Both the position numbers and the translations under genes were made by a program. A stretch of 22,850 nt of DNA, from positions 1-22,850 of the forward strand of contig JBBIVA010000054.1 of the NCBI GenBank assembly GCA_037439945.1, given 5' to 3'. The notes beneath the pieces were generated by a model. It worked only from the letters and a program-made list of their open reading frames with translations, was not told where the DNA came from and made no database searches. Of this stretch, positions 14,518 to 22,850 are shown in pieces. Source of the stretch: CALEUX01 sp037439945 (lineage in GTDB: Bacteria; Bacteroidota; Bacteroidia; Bacteroidales; Marinilabiliaceae). The stretch's first letter is position 1; each line of letters opens with the position of its first letter.

Positions 14518-17079
14518 ATGGAAGTAACAGAATTAATTAAAAGTTCCAGGGTTGTAACCGATAATATTTATACAAATGATGAGGCATTCCAGGCGGGCCT
14601 GAAATATTTTAAAGGAGATGAACTGGCAGCCAGGGTATGGGTGAATAAATATGCCTTAAAAGATTCAGATGGAAACTTATTTGAATTAACTCCGGATGAC
14701 ATGCATTGGAGGTTGGTGCGTGAAATTGCGCGTATAGAAAAAAAATATCCCAATCCTCTTCCCGAAGAAACAATTTTCGGGCTTTTGAAAAATTTCAACT
14801 ACATAATTCCTCAAGGTGGCCCTATGTCAGGAATAGGCAATAATTATCAGGTTGCATCGCTTTCAAACTGTTTTGTAATTGGTGATAATGGCCAGTCTGA
14901 TTCATACGGAGGAATTATGAAAACCGACCAGGAGCAGGTTCAACTAATGAAACGCCGCGGTGGTGTTGGTCATGACTTGTCGCACATACGTCCGAAAGGA
15001 TCTCCTGTTAAGAATTCGGCCCTTACATCAACCGGAATTGTTCCCTTTATGGAACGATTTTCAAATTCAACCCGCGAGGTTGCACAGGATGGACGCCGGG
15101 GTGCTTTAATGCTAAGCGTATCAATTAAACACCCCGATTCTGAAAAATTTATTGATGCTAAGATGGTACAGGGAAAGATAACCGGTGCAAACGTTTCAGT
15201 AAAAATTGACGATGATTTTATGCGCTCGGTTGTTGATGAAAAGCCATACATACAGCAATACCCTGTTGACTCGGTAGCTCCCAAATACCGCAAAGAAATT
15301 GATGCCCAGGCATTGTGGTCAAAAATAGTGCACAACGCATGGAAATCTGCAGAGCCGGGAATTCTATTCTGGGATACAATAATAAAGGAGTCTGTTCCTG
15401 ATTGCTATTCTGACCTGGGTTACCGTACCGTAAGCACCAATCCATGCGGAGAAATACCATTGTGCCCCTACGACAGTTGTCGATTGATAGCTGTAAATTT
15501 ATACTCCTACGTTGAAAATCCATTTAAGGTTGATGCCAGGTTTAACTTCGAAATGTTTAAAAAGCATGTAGGTTATGCCCAGAGAATGATGGACGACATA
15601 ATTGACCTTGAATTGGAAAAGATTGATGCAATTGTCAGCAAAATTGACAGCGACCCGGAAACCGACGAAATAAAACGAGTTGAACGTAATTTATGGATGA
15701 ATATCCGTCGTAAAGCAATTGAAGGAAGACGTACAGGTGTTGGAATTACAGGTGAAGGAGATATGCTGGCAGCACTTGGCCTGCGATATGGAAGCGATAT
15801 TGCAACCGACTTTTCAGAGGAAGTACACAAAAACCTGGCTCTTGCTGCTTATGGGACATCAGTTGATATGGCTGAAGAACGGGGCCCGTTTCCACTTTAC
15901 AGCACCGAAAGGGAAAAAAACAACCCTTTTATTCAACGGTTAAGAGAAGCAGATACTGCCCTATATGAAAAAATGTCGCGTGTTGGCCGAAGAAACATCG
16001 CACTGTTAACAATTGCGCCAACAGGAACAACTAGTCTAATGACACAAACAACTAGTGGCATAGAACCTGTGTTTCTACCAGTTTATAAACGTCGTCGTAA
16101 AGTTAACCCAAATGACCCTATGGTTCGTGTTGACTTTATTGATGAGGTAGGTGACAGTTGGGAAGAATATATTGTATTTCATCATAAGTTCATAACATGG
16201 ATGGAGGCAAATGGTTTTGACACAACCAAAAACTACACACAGGAAGAATTAGATTTGTTGGTTGAGAAATCACCCTATTACAAAGCAACATCAAACGATG
16301 TTGACTGGCTAAGTAAGGTGAGGATGCAGGGTAGGATTCAAAAATGGGTCGATCACTCAATTAGTGTAACTATTAACCTTCCAAACTCAGCGACCGAAGA
16401 TTTAGTTGGCCAGCTTTATGTTGAGGCCTGGAAAAGTGGTTGTAAAGGGGTTACCGTTTACCGTGATGGATCACGGTCAGGAGTTTTAATAGCAAGCAGC
16501 AGTGAGAAAAAGGAAGATGAGCCATCGAAATTTCCAAATAAACGCCCCCAGATATTGGAAGCAGATGTTGTAAGGTTTCAAAATAACAAGGAAAAATGGA
16601 TTGCATTTGTTGGTTTGCTCGACAGACGTCCGTATGAAATTTTCACAGGGCTGGCAGATGATGAAGAAGGTATCCTTGTTCCCAAATCGGTTCATAAAGG
16701 GAGCATAATTAAAAACTATGAGGATGACGGCACTTCCAGATATGATTTTCAATATGTGAATAAAAGAGGTTATAAAACAACTATTGAAGGTCTCTCATAT
16801 AAATTCAACAAGGAATTCTGGAATTACGCCAAATTAATTTCAGGTATATTACGTAACGGTATGCCAATTGATGCAGTTTTGCATTTGGTTTCAGGACTTC
16901 AACTTGACAACGAAACCATTAACAACTGGACCAGTGGCGTTGAACGTGCATTAAAAAAATACGTTCCAAACGGCACCAAAGCCCGGAAAGGTAATTGTGA
17001 AAACTGTGGGTCAGACAGTCTTGTTTACCAGGAAGGTTGCCTGATATGTACCAGTTGTGGTTCTTCAAAATGCGGATAA
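14518..17079 (+). CDS. nrdJ: Adenosylcobalamin-dependent (class II) ribonucleotide reductase
   Basis: This 853-residue enzyme reduces ribonucleotides to deoxyribonucleotides using a thiyl radical generated from adenosylcobalamin. It needs neither oxygen nor a small subunit. The substrate-binding region has SLSNCFV (Cys118, first redox Cys). NPCGE (308-312) carries the thiyl-radical Cys310 with Asn308 and Glu312, and Cys321 matches the second active-site redox Cys. IAPTGTTSL (499-507) followed by TSGIEP (512-517) is the conserved phosphate-binding loop region. The C-terminal tail (826-853) contains six Cys (827, 830, 841, 844, 847, 852), a zinc-ribbon-like CxxC cluster that in this family shuttles reducing equivalents. 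No nrdAB or nrdDG gene lies in the window. Expression is probably from the promoter at 14419-14450, and it is followed by a terminator. Confidence 0.96.
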   Translation: MEVTELIKSSRVVTDNIYTNDEAFQAGLKYFKGDELAARVWVNKYALKDSDGNLFELTPDDMHWRLVREIARIEKKYPNPLPEETIFGLLKNFNYIIPQGGPMSGIGNNYQVASLSNCFVIGDNGQSDSYGGIMKTDQEQVQLMKRRGGVGHDLSHIRPKGSPVKNSALTSTGIVPFMERFSNSTREVAQDGRRGALMLSVSIKHPDSEKFIDAKMVQGKITGANVSVKIDDDFMRSVVDEKPYIQQYPVDSVAPKYRKEIDAQALWSKIVHNAWKSAEPGILFWDTIIKESVPDCYSDLGYRTVSTNPCGEIPLCPYDSCRLIAVNLYSYVENPFKVDARFNFEMFKKHVGYAQRMMDDIIDLELEKIDAIVSKIDSDPETDEIKRVERNLWMNIRRKAIEGRRTGVGITGEGDMLAALGLRYGSDIATDFSEEVHKNLALAAYGTSVDMAEERGPFPLYSTEREKNNPFIQRLREADTALYEKMSRVGRRNIALLTIAPTGTTSLMTQTTSGIEPVFLPVYKRRRKVNPNDPMVRVDFIDEVGDSWEEYIVFHHKFITWMEANGFDTTKNYTQEELDLLVEKSPYYKATSNDVDWLSKVRMQGRIQKWVDHSISVTINLPNSATEDLVGQLYVEAWKSGCKGVTVYRDGSRSGVLIASSSEKKEDEPSKFPNKRPQILEADVVRFQNNKEKWIAFVGLLDRRPYEIFTGLADDEEGILVPKSVHKGSIIKNYEDDGTSRYDFQYVNKRGYKTTIEGLSYKFNKEFWNYAKLISGILRNGMPIDAVLHLVSGLQLDNETINNWTSGVERALKKYVPNGTKARKGNCENCGSDSLVYQEGCLICTSCGSSKCG

Positions 17080-17097
17080 AACAAATCATTATAAAAG

Positions 17098-17134
17098 AAA
17101 AGAGGCTTAATCACAATGACCAGCCTCTTTTTTT
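17098..17134. terminator. Intrinsic terminator after nrdJ
   Basis: AAAAGAGGCT (17098-17107) pairs with AGCCTCTTTT (17122-17131) around a 14-nt loop, followed by more T. It lies about 20 bases past the nrdJ stop. The A-run on the left means it could also stop minus-strand transcription from the convergent CotH gene. Confidence 0.85.
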
Positions 17135-17234
17135 ATAATCTAATACTTTTATACCAATATTGCCATTAGAAAACAGTGCACGAACAAATTTAGATGCCGT
17201 AAATAACCTAAATTTTCAAAAAATCAATTACAAT

Positions 17235-20200
17235 TTATTTAACAATTAGTTTTTGTAAATTATTTCCTTCAGCAGTTCTTACCGATACTATATAAACTCC
17301 GGGTGGAACAGCAGGCAACTCAACTTTTGCAGAAAAGCCACCAATATTTCTTTTTAATAAAACTGTTCCTTCAAGATTCAACAAGTGGATACTTTGAATA
17401 ATTTTTTCAGAATAAACAGTGAATTCGCTTTCAGCCGGATTAGGGACAATATCCACGTTAACCCGCGGTTTAATCCCATTAACATTTGTAGTATTCACAT
17501 AACCTTCAAGAGTAATATTGTCAAATCGGTTATTGCCTGAAGCGCCGGAAGCATTATTCCCAGCAAAAGTAATACGTACCTGGAATTCGGGGTTGTTATC
17601 GGCATCTTGGACGCTGGAAAAATCAACATCAACAAGCTGAAAAGTTGTAGTCACCAATATATTCTCCTTAAACAAAACCCAGTTCCCCGTTTTTGAAGTA
17701 CGATAATAAACATTCTGGTACTCGGCGCCATTGGCGGTCCGGTTAGTGGCATATTTAAGAATTACATTTTCGAAACCCGTTGTTGGTAAATTTAATTCAA
17801 CGGCCCTTGTGTCTGAAGGATTACGGGCCCTTAATGCTAATGCTGCATCCTGGTTTCGGGCATTAATATCTGTACCTTCGCTAACACGGTCCATATAGCC
17901 ATCGCCACTACCTGTGTAGATTAATAAACCGGGTTTTGTAGTTTGGGAAAAATCGGCATTTAGATTGTTCAAAATACCGGAAGGCAAATTATTAAAATGC
18001 CAGTAATGAATTGAGCTAATTACCGGAGCTTCTTTAAATACAGCAGTTACCGAAACATTTGATCCTAAGGTTATGTTAATAGTGGGCTGCAGCTTATCAA
18101 TCCCTTCCAATCCCTCCCAGTGTGAAAATTTATATCCAGGTATATTTATTGCTGAAATTGTTAACGAAACGCCTCTAAAATAACTCCCTACCCAGGGGAA
18201 AGGATTTGAAGGGTTGGATATACCGGGAGTCTGATTGTTAATTACCAATGAATTAACCTTAACAAAACCTTCACCCCCCCGCCTGTAAATTGAAAGGTTT
18301 GAAGTCCCGGACAACCCAAATGCCGACTGAACATGCTGTATCATGTATGTTGGCCTTTGTGTTGCAAAAGTCTTCATTGCTGAACCCTCATCAGTGCCAC
18401 TTCTCCAGCGCTGCCAGTGTTCAGGGCGCGACCCTGAAATAACAGCATTAAATGCATCAATCCGTGAGTTAATAAAAAATGGCAAAAAACAGGAATTTAA
18501 TTGATCAGAAACTGTATTAATAAAAAGTACCCTAAACTCCTGATTTAACAACAACCTTTTAAATAATCTCGAACTTCGGTCGTTAGCAGAATCAAGAACC
18601 CTGCTTAAACCGTTGTTCATATGGTTTGTTGAGCTATAAAGGTTCATCCCAAAATCTGTATCAAATAATAACCAACGCCAACGGCCATCGTGCCCATAGG
18701 GGCCTGATAAATTATATGCCCCTGTTTTTTTTCTCCAGATGTTATAATTATTCTGTGGCCAATCAGTATTGTAGAAATATATTTGTGCAGCATAATAATG
18801 AGCCAGGTTTTCGACATCAATACGGCTTTTTACATATTCATAATGGGTTTTATTGGTTAAATCGTTGCTTTCAGCATAAGTTACAACATCTAAAAAATGC
18901 TTTCTGTCTTCAACCAGGCCAACATCAACAGCTTCCCCTTCTTCAAGAATCACAACTTCGTGGGGTTCAACCCCATAATGTGACAACATGTAATACTCAT
19001 CGAACCTTTCACGTATATTTATTATTCCCCAATACTCACCATTAATAAAATGTACTGCAGGCTGATATGCCTGGGTCCCTAAGGGAAGATGTTTGACCAA
19101 ATCCTGCATTAATGCATCCCTGAACAGTGTACGGTCATAATCATTTCCCGAATTCCTTAATATTATCCTCCTGAATGACGAAACATTGCCCATTCCATCG
19201 CCTTTTTGAGGCAAGGCACCAAAAAAAGGATAATTAAACCAGGTTCCATCCCCTGAATTAGTTCGCGCATAAAGCCTGAAAGATTTAAAATAATGTGCCC
19301 TGCTCCAGCCGCCATGAATCCTTAACCCAACCGGTTGGGCAAACCTTGTTTGTTCCGATGGTGAAAAAACTTCTAAGTGACCATCCTTTTCCCAATCACT
19401 CCCTCTCTGATTATAATTTGCCGGACGTCCATCATTCCATGCTATTGTTGGGTTTTGCACCCTCCATGTATCAGCAACTAACCCGGCAACGTATATTCCT
19501 TTTTCATAATCGAACAGATTGTTTTCATTAGTCACAATCGAAATTACGGGCAACGAATACCGTTTATATCCTTGCGGGGATACAAAATAGGTATGAGTAA
19601 CGCTTCGCTGCGACAGGGTGTTGGGTTTAACAAGCTTAGCCCTTACAACCGTACCTTTTTGTATGTTTGAATTTGGTAAATGTGTTGAACTGGTAAATTT
19701 TGTATTTATTGCTGCCAGTTGGTAGGGCGATGATGACCTGTCAGAAACCGGAATTGGACCGGTGTAATTAAAACTTCTTAACTGCCGGTTCAATGATGGG
19801 CCGGCCGGGTATTGATTTCTATATGTATATGTTGTACCTCCAATATTTGAAATTTCAGGTTCAGAGCCGTCAAGTGTGTAAATTACCGACATTGATGGAT
19901 CAGCACTTGAAAGAGTCAATAAAAAATCGCTTGTATAAAAACCACCTGTATGTGAAAAATCAGGTACCGAATTTATAATTTCATTATATCCTGACCCTGT
20001 GTTGGCACTTCCAGGAGTCGGTTTTTCGAAATAAAAAAAACCTGTTTCCCCCGGTTTGATCCCATATGACACGTTTGCAGTAAGCACAGCTTCAGGAATA
20101 CGGTGCACCTCAACCCCATCAGGCCGGGTTAGTATAATGGGTTCACCCTGAGCGGATATCGAGAAATTGGTGTGTAATTCACTGTCATTTAAAAATAAAT

Positions 20201-21029
20201 TTGAAGCCGGAAGTGGTGTTTGAATTGTTCCATCCGGAAGTTGCCATCTAACGGCAAGGTTGTCGCTCCCGGTGCCTTCTTTCATTAAAGCCATTATGTA
20301 ATAATACTGTCCTGCAACCAGAGAAACTGTCCCTGACTTTTGTTCAGGATATTTTGTCCATTCCCGGCTGCCTGTAAAGTTTTTAACTTCTGCTATTTTT
20401 ACAGCATTACCGGGTAGTGAATTACTGCTAAGGTAAAGGTGTGAATTATCATCACTTGCAATCCAAAAAGTATAATTTCCTGATGCCGGGGCTTTAAGTA
20501 AACCATGCAAACGCTGCCCATAATTATCTTCCACATTTGAAAGGGCTTCAAAATAGTCGGTAATTATTCTTTGGTACGATGGGTTAGCAGGATAATTTGA
20601 ATTATTTATAAGATTATCAACGCTGGTTCCTGATATGTTACGATAAACTTCCTGCCTGAAACCTTGAATCAGATCATTTTGACCCGGTCGCCTGTCCTTC
20701 CCCGAAGCCCAAACAATCAAATATTCACCCGGCTGGAGTGTTATTGAAGGGAAAAGCCATTTAAAAGTATTGGCAGCATCATCTGTTAATCCCCAACCAT
20801 TTAAATTAACCGGTACCGACCCATAATTGTAAAGCTCAACCCAGTCTGAAAAATCACCATCCTCATCATTTAGTAACTCCTGGTTTGATGCAACTATCTC
20901 ATTAATATAAATTGATTGTGCATTGGTTACAGGTTGGTGTACAAATAAAACAGCAAATAAAAACATAACAGCAAATTGCATTAAACACTTAATTTGCCTT
21001 ATGCCATTTAATCCAATTGATTTTTTCAT
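17235..21029 (-). CDS. Multidomain CotH-kinase-family secreted protein with T9SS sorting domain
   Basis: The frame is open to 21095, but the ATG at 21029 starts a normal signal peptide (cleavage after TNAQ, residue 38), giving 1264 residues. Domains in order: first half of a lamin-tail domain (about 39-113, INEIVASNQ, DWVELYN); a PA14-like domain (about 119-280) containing GLLKAPASGNYTFWIASDDN; second half of the lamin-tail (281-343, LHTNFSISAQGEP, VSYGIKPGE, PTPGSAN); and a chitobiase-type C-terminal-like domain (about 358-480, YTLDGSEPE). Then come the CotH domain (about 483-810, LRIHGGWSR, NGEYWGIINIRERFDE, NTDWPQNN, FDTDFG), an InlB-like repeat (about 918-1000), a beta-sandwich module (1001-1178), and a type A T9SS sorting domain (1188-1264, VPNPAESEF, ending QKLIVK). 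It is therefore probably exported through the outer membrane and surface-bound or released. B. subtilis CotH is a protein kinase; whether this homologue phosphorylates anything is unknown. It is transcribed alone. Confidence 0.9.
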   Translation of the reverse strand: MKKSIGLNGIRQIKCLMQFAVMFLFAVLFVHQPVTNAQSIYINEIVASNQELLNDEDGDFSDWVELYNYGSVPVNLNGWGLTDDAANTFKWLFPSITLQPGEYLIVWASGKDRRPGQNDLIQGFRQEVYRNISGTSVDNLINNSNYPANPSYQRIITDYFEALSNVEDNYGQRLHGLLKAPASGNYTFWIASDDNSHLYLSSNSLPGNAVKIAEVKNFTGSREWTKYPEQKSGTVSLVAGQYYYIMALMKEGTGSDNLAVRWQLPDGTIQTPLPASNLFLNDSELHTNFSISAQGEPIILTRPDGVEVHRIPEAVLTANVSYGIKPGETGFFYFEKPTPGSANTGSGYNEIINSVPDFSHTGGFYTSDFLLTLSSADPSMSVIYTLDGSEPEISNIGGTTYTYRNQYPAGPSLNRQLRSFNYTGPIPVSDRSSSPYQLAAINTKFTSSTHLPNSNIQKGTVVRAKLVKPNTLSQRSVTHTYFVSPQGYKRYSLPVISIVTNENNLFDYEKGIYVAGLVADTWRVQNPTIAWNDGRPANYNQRGSDWEKDGHLEVFSPSEQTRFAQPVGLRIHGGWSRAHYFKSFRLYARTNSGDGTWFNYPFFGALPQKGDGMGNVSSFRRIILRNSGNDYDRTLFRDALMQDLVKHLPLGTQAYQPAVHFINGEYWGIINIRERFDEYYMLSHYGVEPHEVVILEEGEAVDVGLVEDRKHFLDVVTYAESNDLTNKTHYEYVKSRIDVENLAHYYAAQIYFYNTDWPQNNYNIWRKKTGAYNLSGPYGHDGRWRWLLFDTDFGMNLYSSTNHMNNGLSRVLDSANDRSSRLFKRLLLNQEFRVLFINTVSDQLNSCFLPFFINSRIDAFNAVISGSRPEHWQRWRSGTDEGSAMKTFATQRPTYMIQHVQSAFGLSGTSNLSIYRRGGEGFVKVNSLVINNQTPGISNPSNPFPWVGSYFRGVSLTISAINIPGYKFSHWEGLEGIDKLQPTINITLGSNVSVTAVFKEAPVISSIHYWHFNNLPSGILNNLNADFSQTTKPGLLIYTGSGDGYMDRVSEGTDINARNQDAALALRARNPSDTRAVELNLPTTGFENVILKYATNRTANGAEYQNVYYRTSKTGNWVLFKENILVTTTFQLVDVDFSSVQDADNNPEFQVRITFAGNNASGASGNNRFDNITLEGYVNTTNVNGIKPRVNVDIVPNPAESEFTVYSEKIIQSIHLLNLEGTVLLKRNIGGFSAKVELPAVPPGVYIVSVRTAEGNNLQKLIVK

Positions 21030-21245
21030 ATTAGATTTTAATTGATAATCTTGGTGTAATATTTTGATACTTAAAATAAACCAATAAATATACACATTAA
21101 TAGAAAAAGATTAGCTGGATAATAAAAATAACCCTGTATTACAATGAGTGATGAACACAATTTAATAACATATTAATTTACAAGTTAATATCCGGTTTGA
21201 AAATGAATGCATTTTATTAGTTCTTACAATTCCGTTACGAATAAT

Positions 21246-21253
21246 TATCTTTG
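21246..21253 (+). promoter_or_regulatory. -7 promoter element for gltX
   Basis: TATCTTTG is an exact TAnnTTTG match 16 bases before the ATG at 21270. This implies a leader of about 10 nt and rules against the upstream in-frame ATG at 21207, which would lie before the transcript start. An A-rich run separates it from the start codon, with no Shine-Dalgarno sequence. Confidence 0.6.
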
Positions 21254-21269
21254 TCAAAAAAAAAAAATA

Positions 21270-22799
21270 ATGGCTAATAGCAATATACGGGTTAGATTTG
21301 CCCCAAGCCCAACCGGGCCTTTACATATTGGAGGGGCACGTACTGCCCTTTACAATTACCTTTTCGCAAAAAAGAATAACGGTAAATTTATTCTTCGTAT
21401 TGAAGATACGGATTCTACAAGGTTTGTTGATGGATCAGAAGAATATATTTATGAATCGCTAAGGTGGCTTGGATTAAATATTGATGAAGGTGTTTTGGAG
21501 GGAGGGCCGTTCGGGCCTTATAAGCAATCGCAAAGAAAAGATATTTACTTTCAATATGTAAATATTTTATTGGAAAGAGGTTGGGCGTATTATGCTTTTG
21601 ATACAAATGAAGAACTTGATGCGGCAAGAGCCCTTTATGAGGCTGAAAAAAGAAATTTTGCTTATGATACATCAACCAGGTTGAGTTTTGTTAACTCATT
21701 AACCCTTGACGAAAAAGAAACCCAAAAACGCATTAATTCAGGTACCCCATATGTAATAAGGTTTAAAATGCCTGAAAATTTTGAAGTTACAGCAAGTGAT
21801 ATTGTTAGGGGTACGGTAACCTTCAACACCAACACCCTTGATGACAAGGTTTTATTTAAATCGGCTGACGGATTGCCCACCTATCATTTAGCAAATATTG
21901 TTGATGACCATTTAATGGAGATATCGCATGTTATAAGGGGGGAGGAATGGTTACCCTCGCTGCCTTTACATGTTATGCTTTACAGGGCTTTTGGCTGGGA
22001 AAGCACAATGCCTCAATTTGCCCATTTACCCCTTATACTTAAACCTAGTGGTAAAGGAAAACTTAGTAAACGAGACGGAGATAGGGAAGGATTTCCGGTG
22101 TTTCCTTTGCAATATACCTCACCACAAGGAGAAGTATCATCGGGCTATAGAGAATCAGGCTATTTTCCTGAAGCGGTTAATAACCTGTTGGCACTTTTGG
22201 GTTGGAACCCGGGTACCGAACAGGAATTGTTTAACCTTGAAGAACTGGCAAATCAATTTTCACTGGAAAGGGTAAATAAATCAGGTGCCCGTTTTGACCC
22301 TGAAAAGGCAAGATGGTTTAATCACCAATACCTTATTGCTAAATCCAATGACGAAATTGTTTTAGATTTTAAAAAAACTTTAAAGGAAAAAGGCTATACA
22401 TCAACATCAGAAATCCTTGAGAAAATTATCGGCCTTGTGAAGGAACGGGTTAATTTCACCCACGAAATTTGGGATCAATCATGGTTTTTCTTTGAAGCGC
22501 CTAAATCTTACGACAATTATGTGGTACAGAAACGATGGAAAGATGGTGTTTCTGGATTTATGGAAGAATTTAGCTCGGTTTTATCAAATCAACAAGACTG
22601 GTCTGCGGCAAATCTTAAAGAAAAAACCTCGGCATTAATTACAGAAAAAAATCAAAATTTTGGCAATATTATGAATGCCATACGCCTTGTTATTGTTGGT
22701 GGTAGTTTTGGCCCCGATTTATTTACAATTATTGAAACAATTGGCAAAAATGAAACCTTGAAAAGAATAAAGGCTGCATTGGAAATCCTGAAAAATTAA
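21270..22799 (+). CDS. gltX: Glutamyl-tRNA synthetase
   Basis: This 509-residue class I aminoacyl-tRNA synthetase charges tRNA-Glu. The Rossmann-fold motif is APSPTGPLHIGG (11-22, HIGH-type) and the KMSKS-type motif is KLSKR (264-268), followed by DGDREGFPVFPL, an insertion signature typical of Bacteroidota GluRS. RFAPSPTGPLHIGGARTALYN is the discriminating N-terminus of GluRS rather than GlnRS. The C-terminal anticodon-binding part is complete (EKARWFNHQYL onward). The frame is open to 21207, but MANSNIRVRF at 21270 matches the family's normal start and the promoter position supports it. Copy C of the intergenic repeat starts at the base after the stop codon. Confidence 0.97.
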   Translation: MANSNIRVRFAPSPTGPLHIGGARTALYNYLFAKKNNGKFILRIEDTDSTRFVDGSEEYIYESLRWLGLNIDEGVLEGGPFGPYKQSQRKDIYFQYVNILLERGWAYYAFDTNEELDAARALYEAEKRNFAYDTSTRLSFVNSLTLDEKETQKRINSGTPYVIRFKMPENFEVTASDIVRGTVTFNTNTLDDKVLFKSADGLPTYHLANIVDDHLMEISHVIRGEEWLPSLPLHVMLYRAFGWESTMPQFAHLPLILKPSGKGKLSKRDGDREGFPVFPLQYTSPQGEVSSGYRESGYFPEAVNNLLALLGWNPGTEQELFNLEELANQFSLERVNKSGARFDPEKARWFNHQYLIAKSNDEIVLDFKKTLKEKGYTSTSEILEKIIGLVKERVNFTHEIWDQSWFFFEAPKSYDNYVVQKRWKDGVSGFMEEFSSVLSNQQDWSAANLKEKTSALITEKNQNFGNIMNAIRLVIVGGSFGPDLFTIIETIGKNETLKRIKAALEILKN

Positions 22800-22850
22800 C
22801 CCAAATTTGTCTTTAGCCATTTTTTCTAATGACCGTAATTAGAAATTAAT
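22800..22850 (+). repeat. 228-bp structured intergenic repeat, copy C (cut by window end)
   Basis: These 51 bases match the start of copy A (2178-2228) at about 42 positions without gaps. Hairpin I is kept: arms TTTCTAAT (22823-22830) and ATTAGAAA (22838-22845) with a 7-nt loop. The copy begins directly after the gltX TAA. Only the left quarter is inside the window, so its full length is unknown. Confidence 0.75.

Noticed and set aside
14970..15523. Minus-strand frames inside nrdJ
   Set aside because: They lie opposite the most conserved part of the reductase and mirror its codon pattern; no independent evidence.
21207..21269. Extended N-terminus of gltX
   Set aside because: It would begin upstream of the TATCTTTG promoter element at 21246 and add residues not found in the family.
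1..22850. CRISPR array, prophage, integron or defence system
   Set aside because: No regularly spaced direct repeats, cas, integrase, transposase, phage structural or toxin-antitoxin genes are visible; nearly all coding space is accounted for by housekeeping and envelope genes.

Overview
The window reads as a chromosomal segment of a Bacteroidota (Bacteroidetes) bacterium. The base composition is AT-rich. Several genes are preceded by the TAnnTTTG -7 promoter element typical of this phylum, with no strong Shine-Dalgarno sequences. One large secreted protein ends in a type A type IX secretion (T9SS) sorting domain, and the glutamyl-tRNA synthetase has the phylum's KLSKRDGDREG signature. A class II (B12-dependent) ribonucleotide reductase fits an anaerobic or facultative lifestyle. 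Genus and species cannot be given from the sequence.

Layout, left to right. (1) 101-1990 (-): TPR sensor protein with a LytS-type kinase domain that has lost its phospho-accepting His and N-box Asn. (2) 2564-4879 (-): GH3 beta-glucosidase lipoprotein, flanked on both sides by inverted copies of a 228-bp non-coding repeat. (3) 5477-6715 (-): Kdo transferase WaaA/KdtA, divergent from (4) 6874-8133 (+): phosphoglycerate kinase. (5) 8140-8248: hairpin terminator inside a 109-bp inverted-repeat element, between convergent pgk and cysQ. (6) 9089 down to 8253 (-) cysQ, 9709-9086 (-) a shrunken amidohydrolase-like protein, and 10563-9724 (-) a DUF4296 lipoprotein, forming one tight operon. (7) 12241-10847 (-) polyprenyl-phosphate glycosylphosphotransferase and 13910-12309 (-) Wzi-family outer-membrane protein, a capsule/exopolysaccharide pair. 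(8) 14518-17079 (+): class II ribonucleotide reductase. (9) 21029-17235 (-): a 1264-residue T9SS-exported CotH protein with a PA14 domain nested inside its lamin-tail domain. (10) 21270-22799 (+): gltX, followed directly by the start of a third copy of the repeat.

Most genes are housekeeping (pgk, gltX, nrdJ, cysQ, waaA) or cell-envelope/surface functions (waaA, Wzi, glycosylphosphotransferase, GH3 lipoprotein, T9SS CotH protein). There is no rRNA, tRNA, CRISPR array, transposase or integrase gene. The most unusual content is the dispersed 228-bp repeat. It has three internal hairpins, a 144-bp core identical in two inverted copies around the beta-glucosidase gene, and much more diverged ends. 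Other points of interest are the kinase-dead-looking LytS protein, the amidohydrolase-like protein that keeps both ends of the fold but lacks the barrel, and the nested PA14/lamin-tail arrangement.
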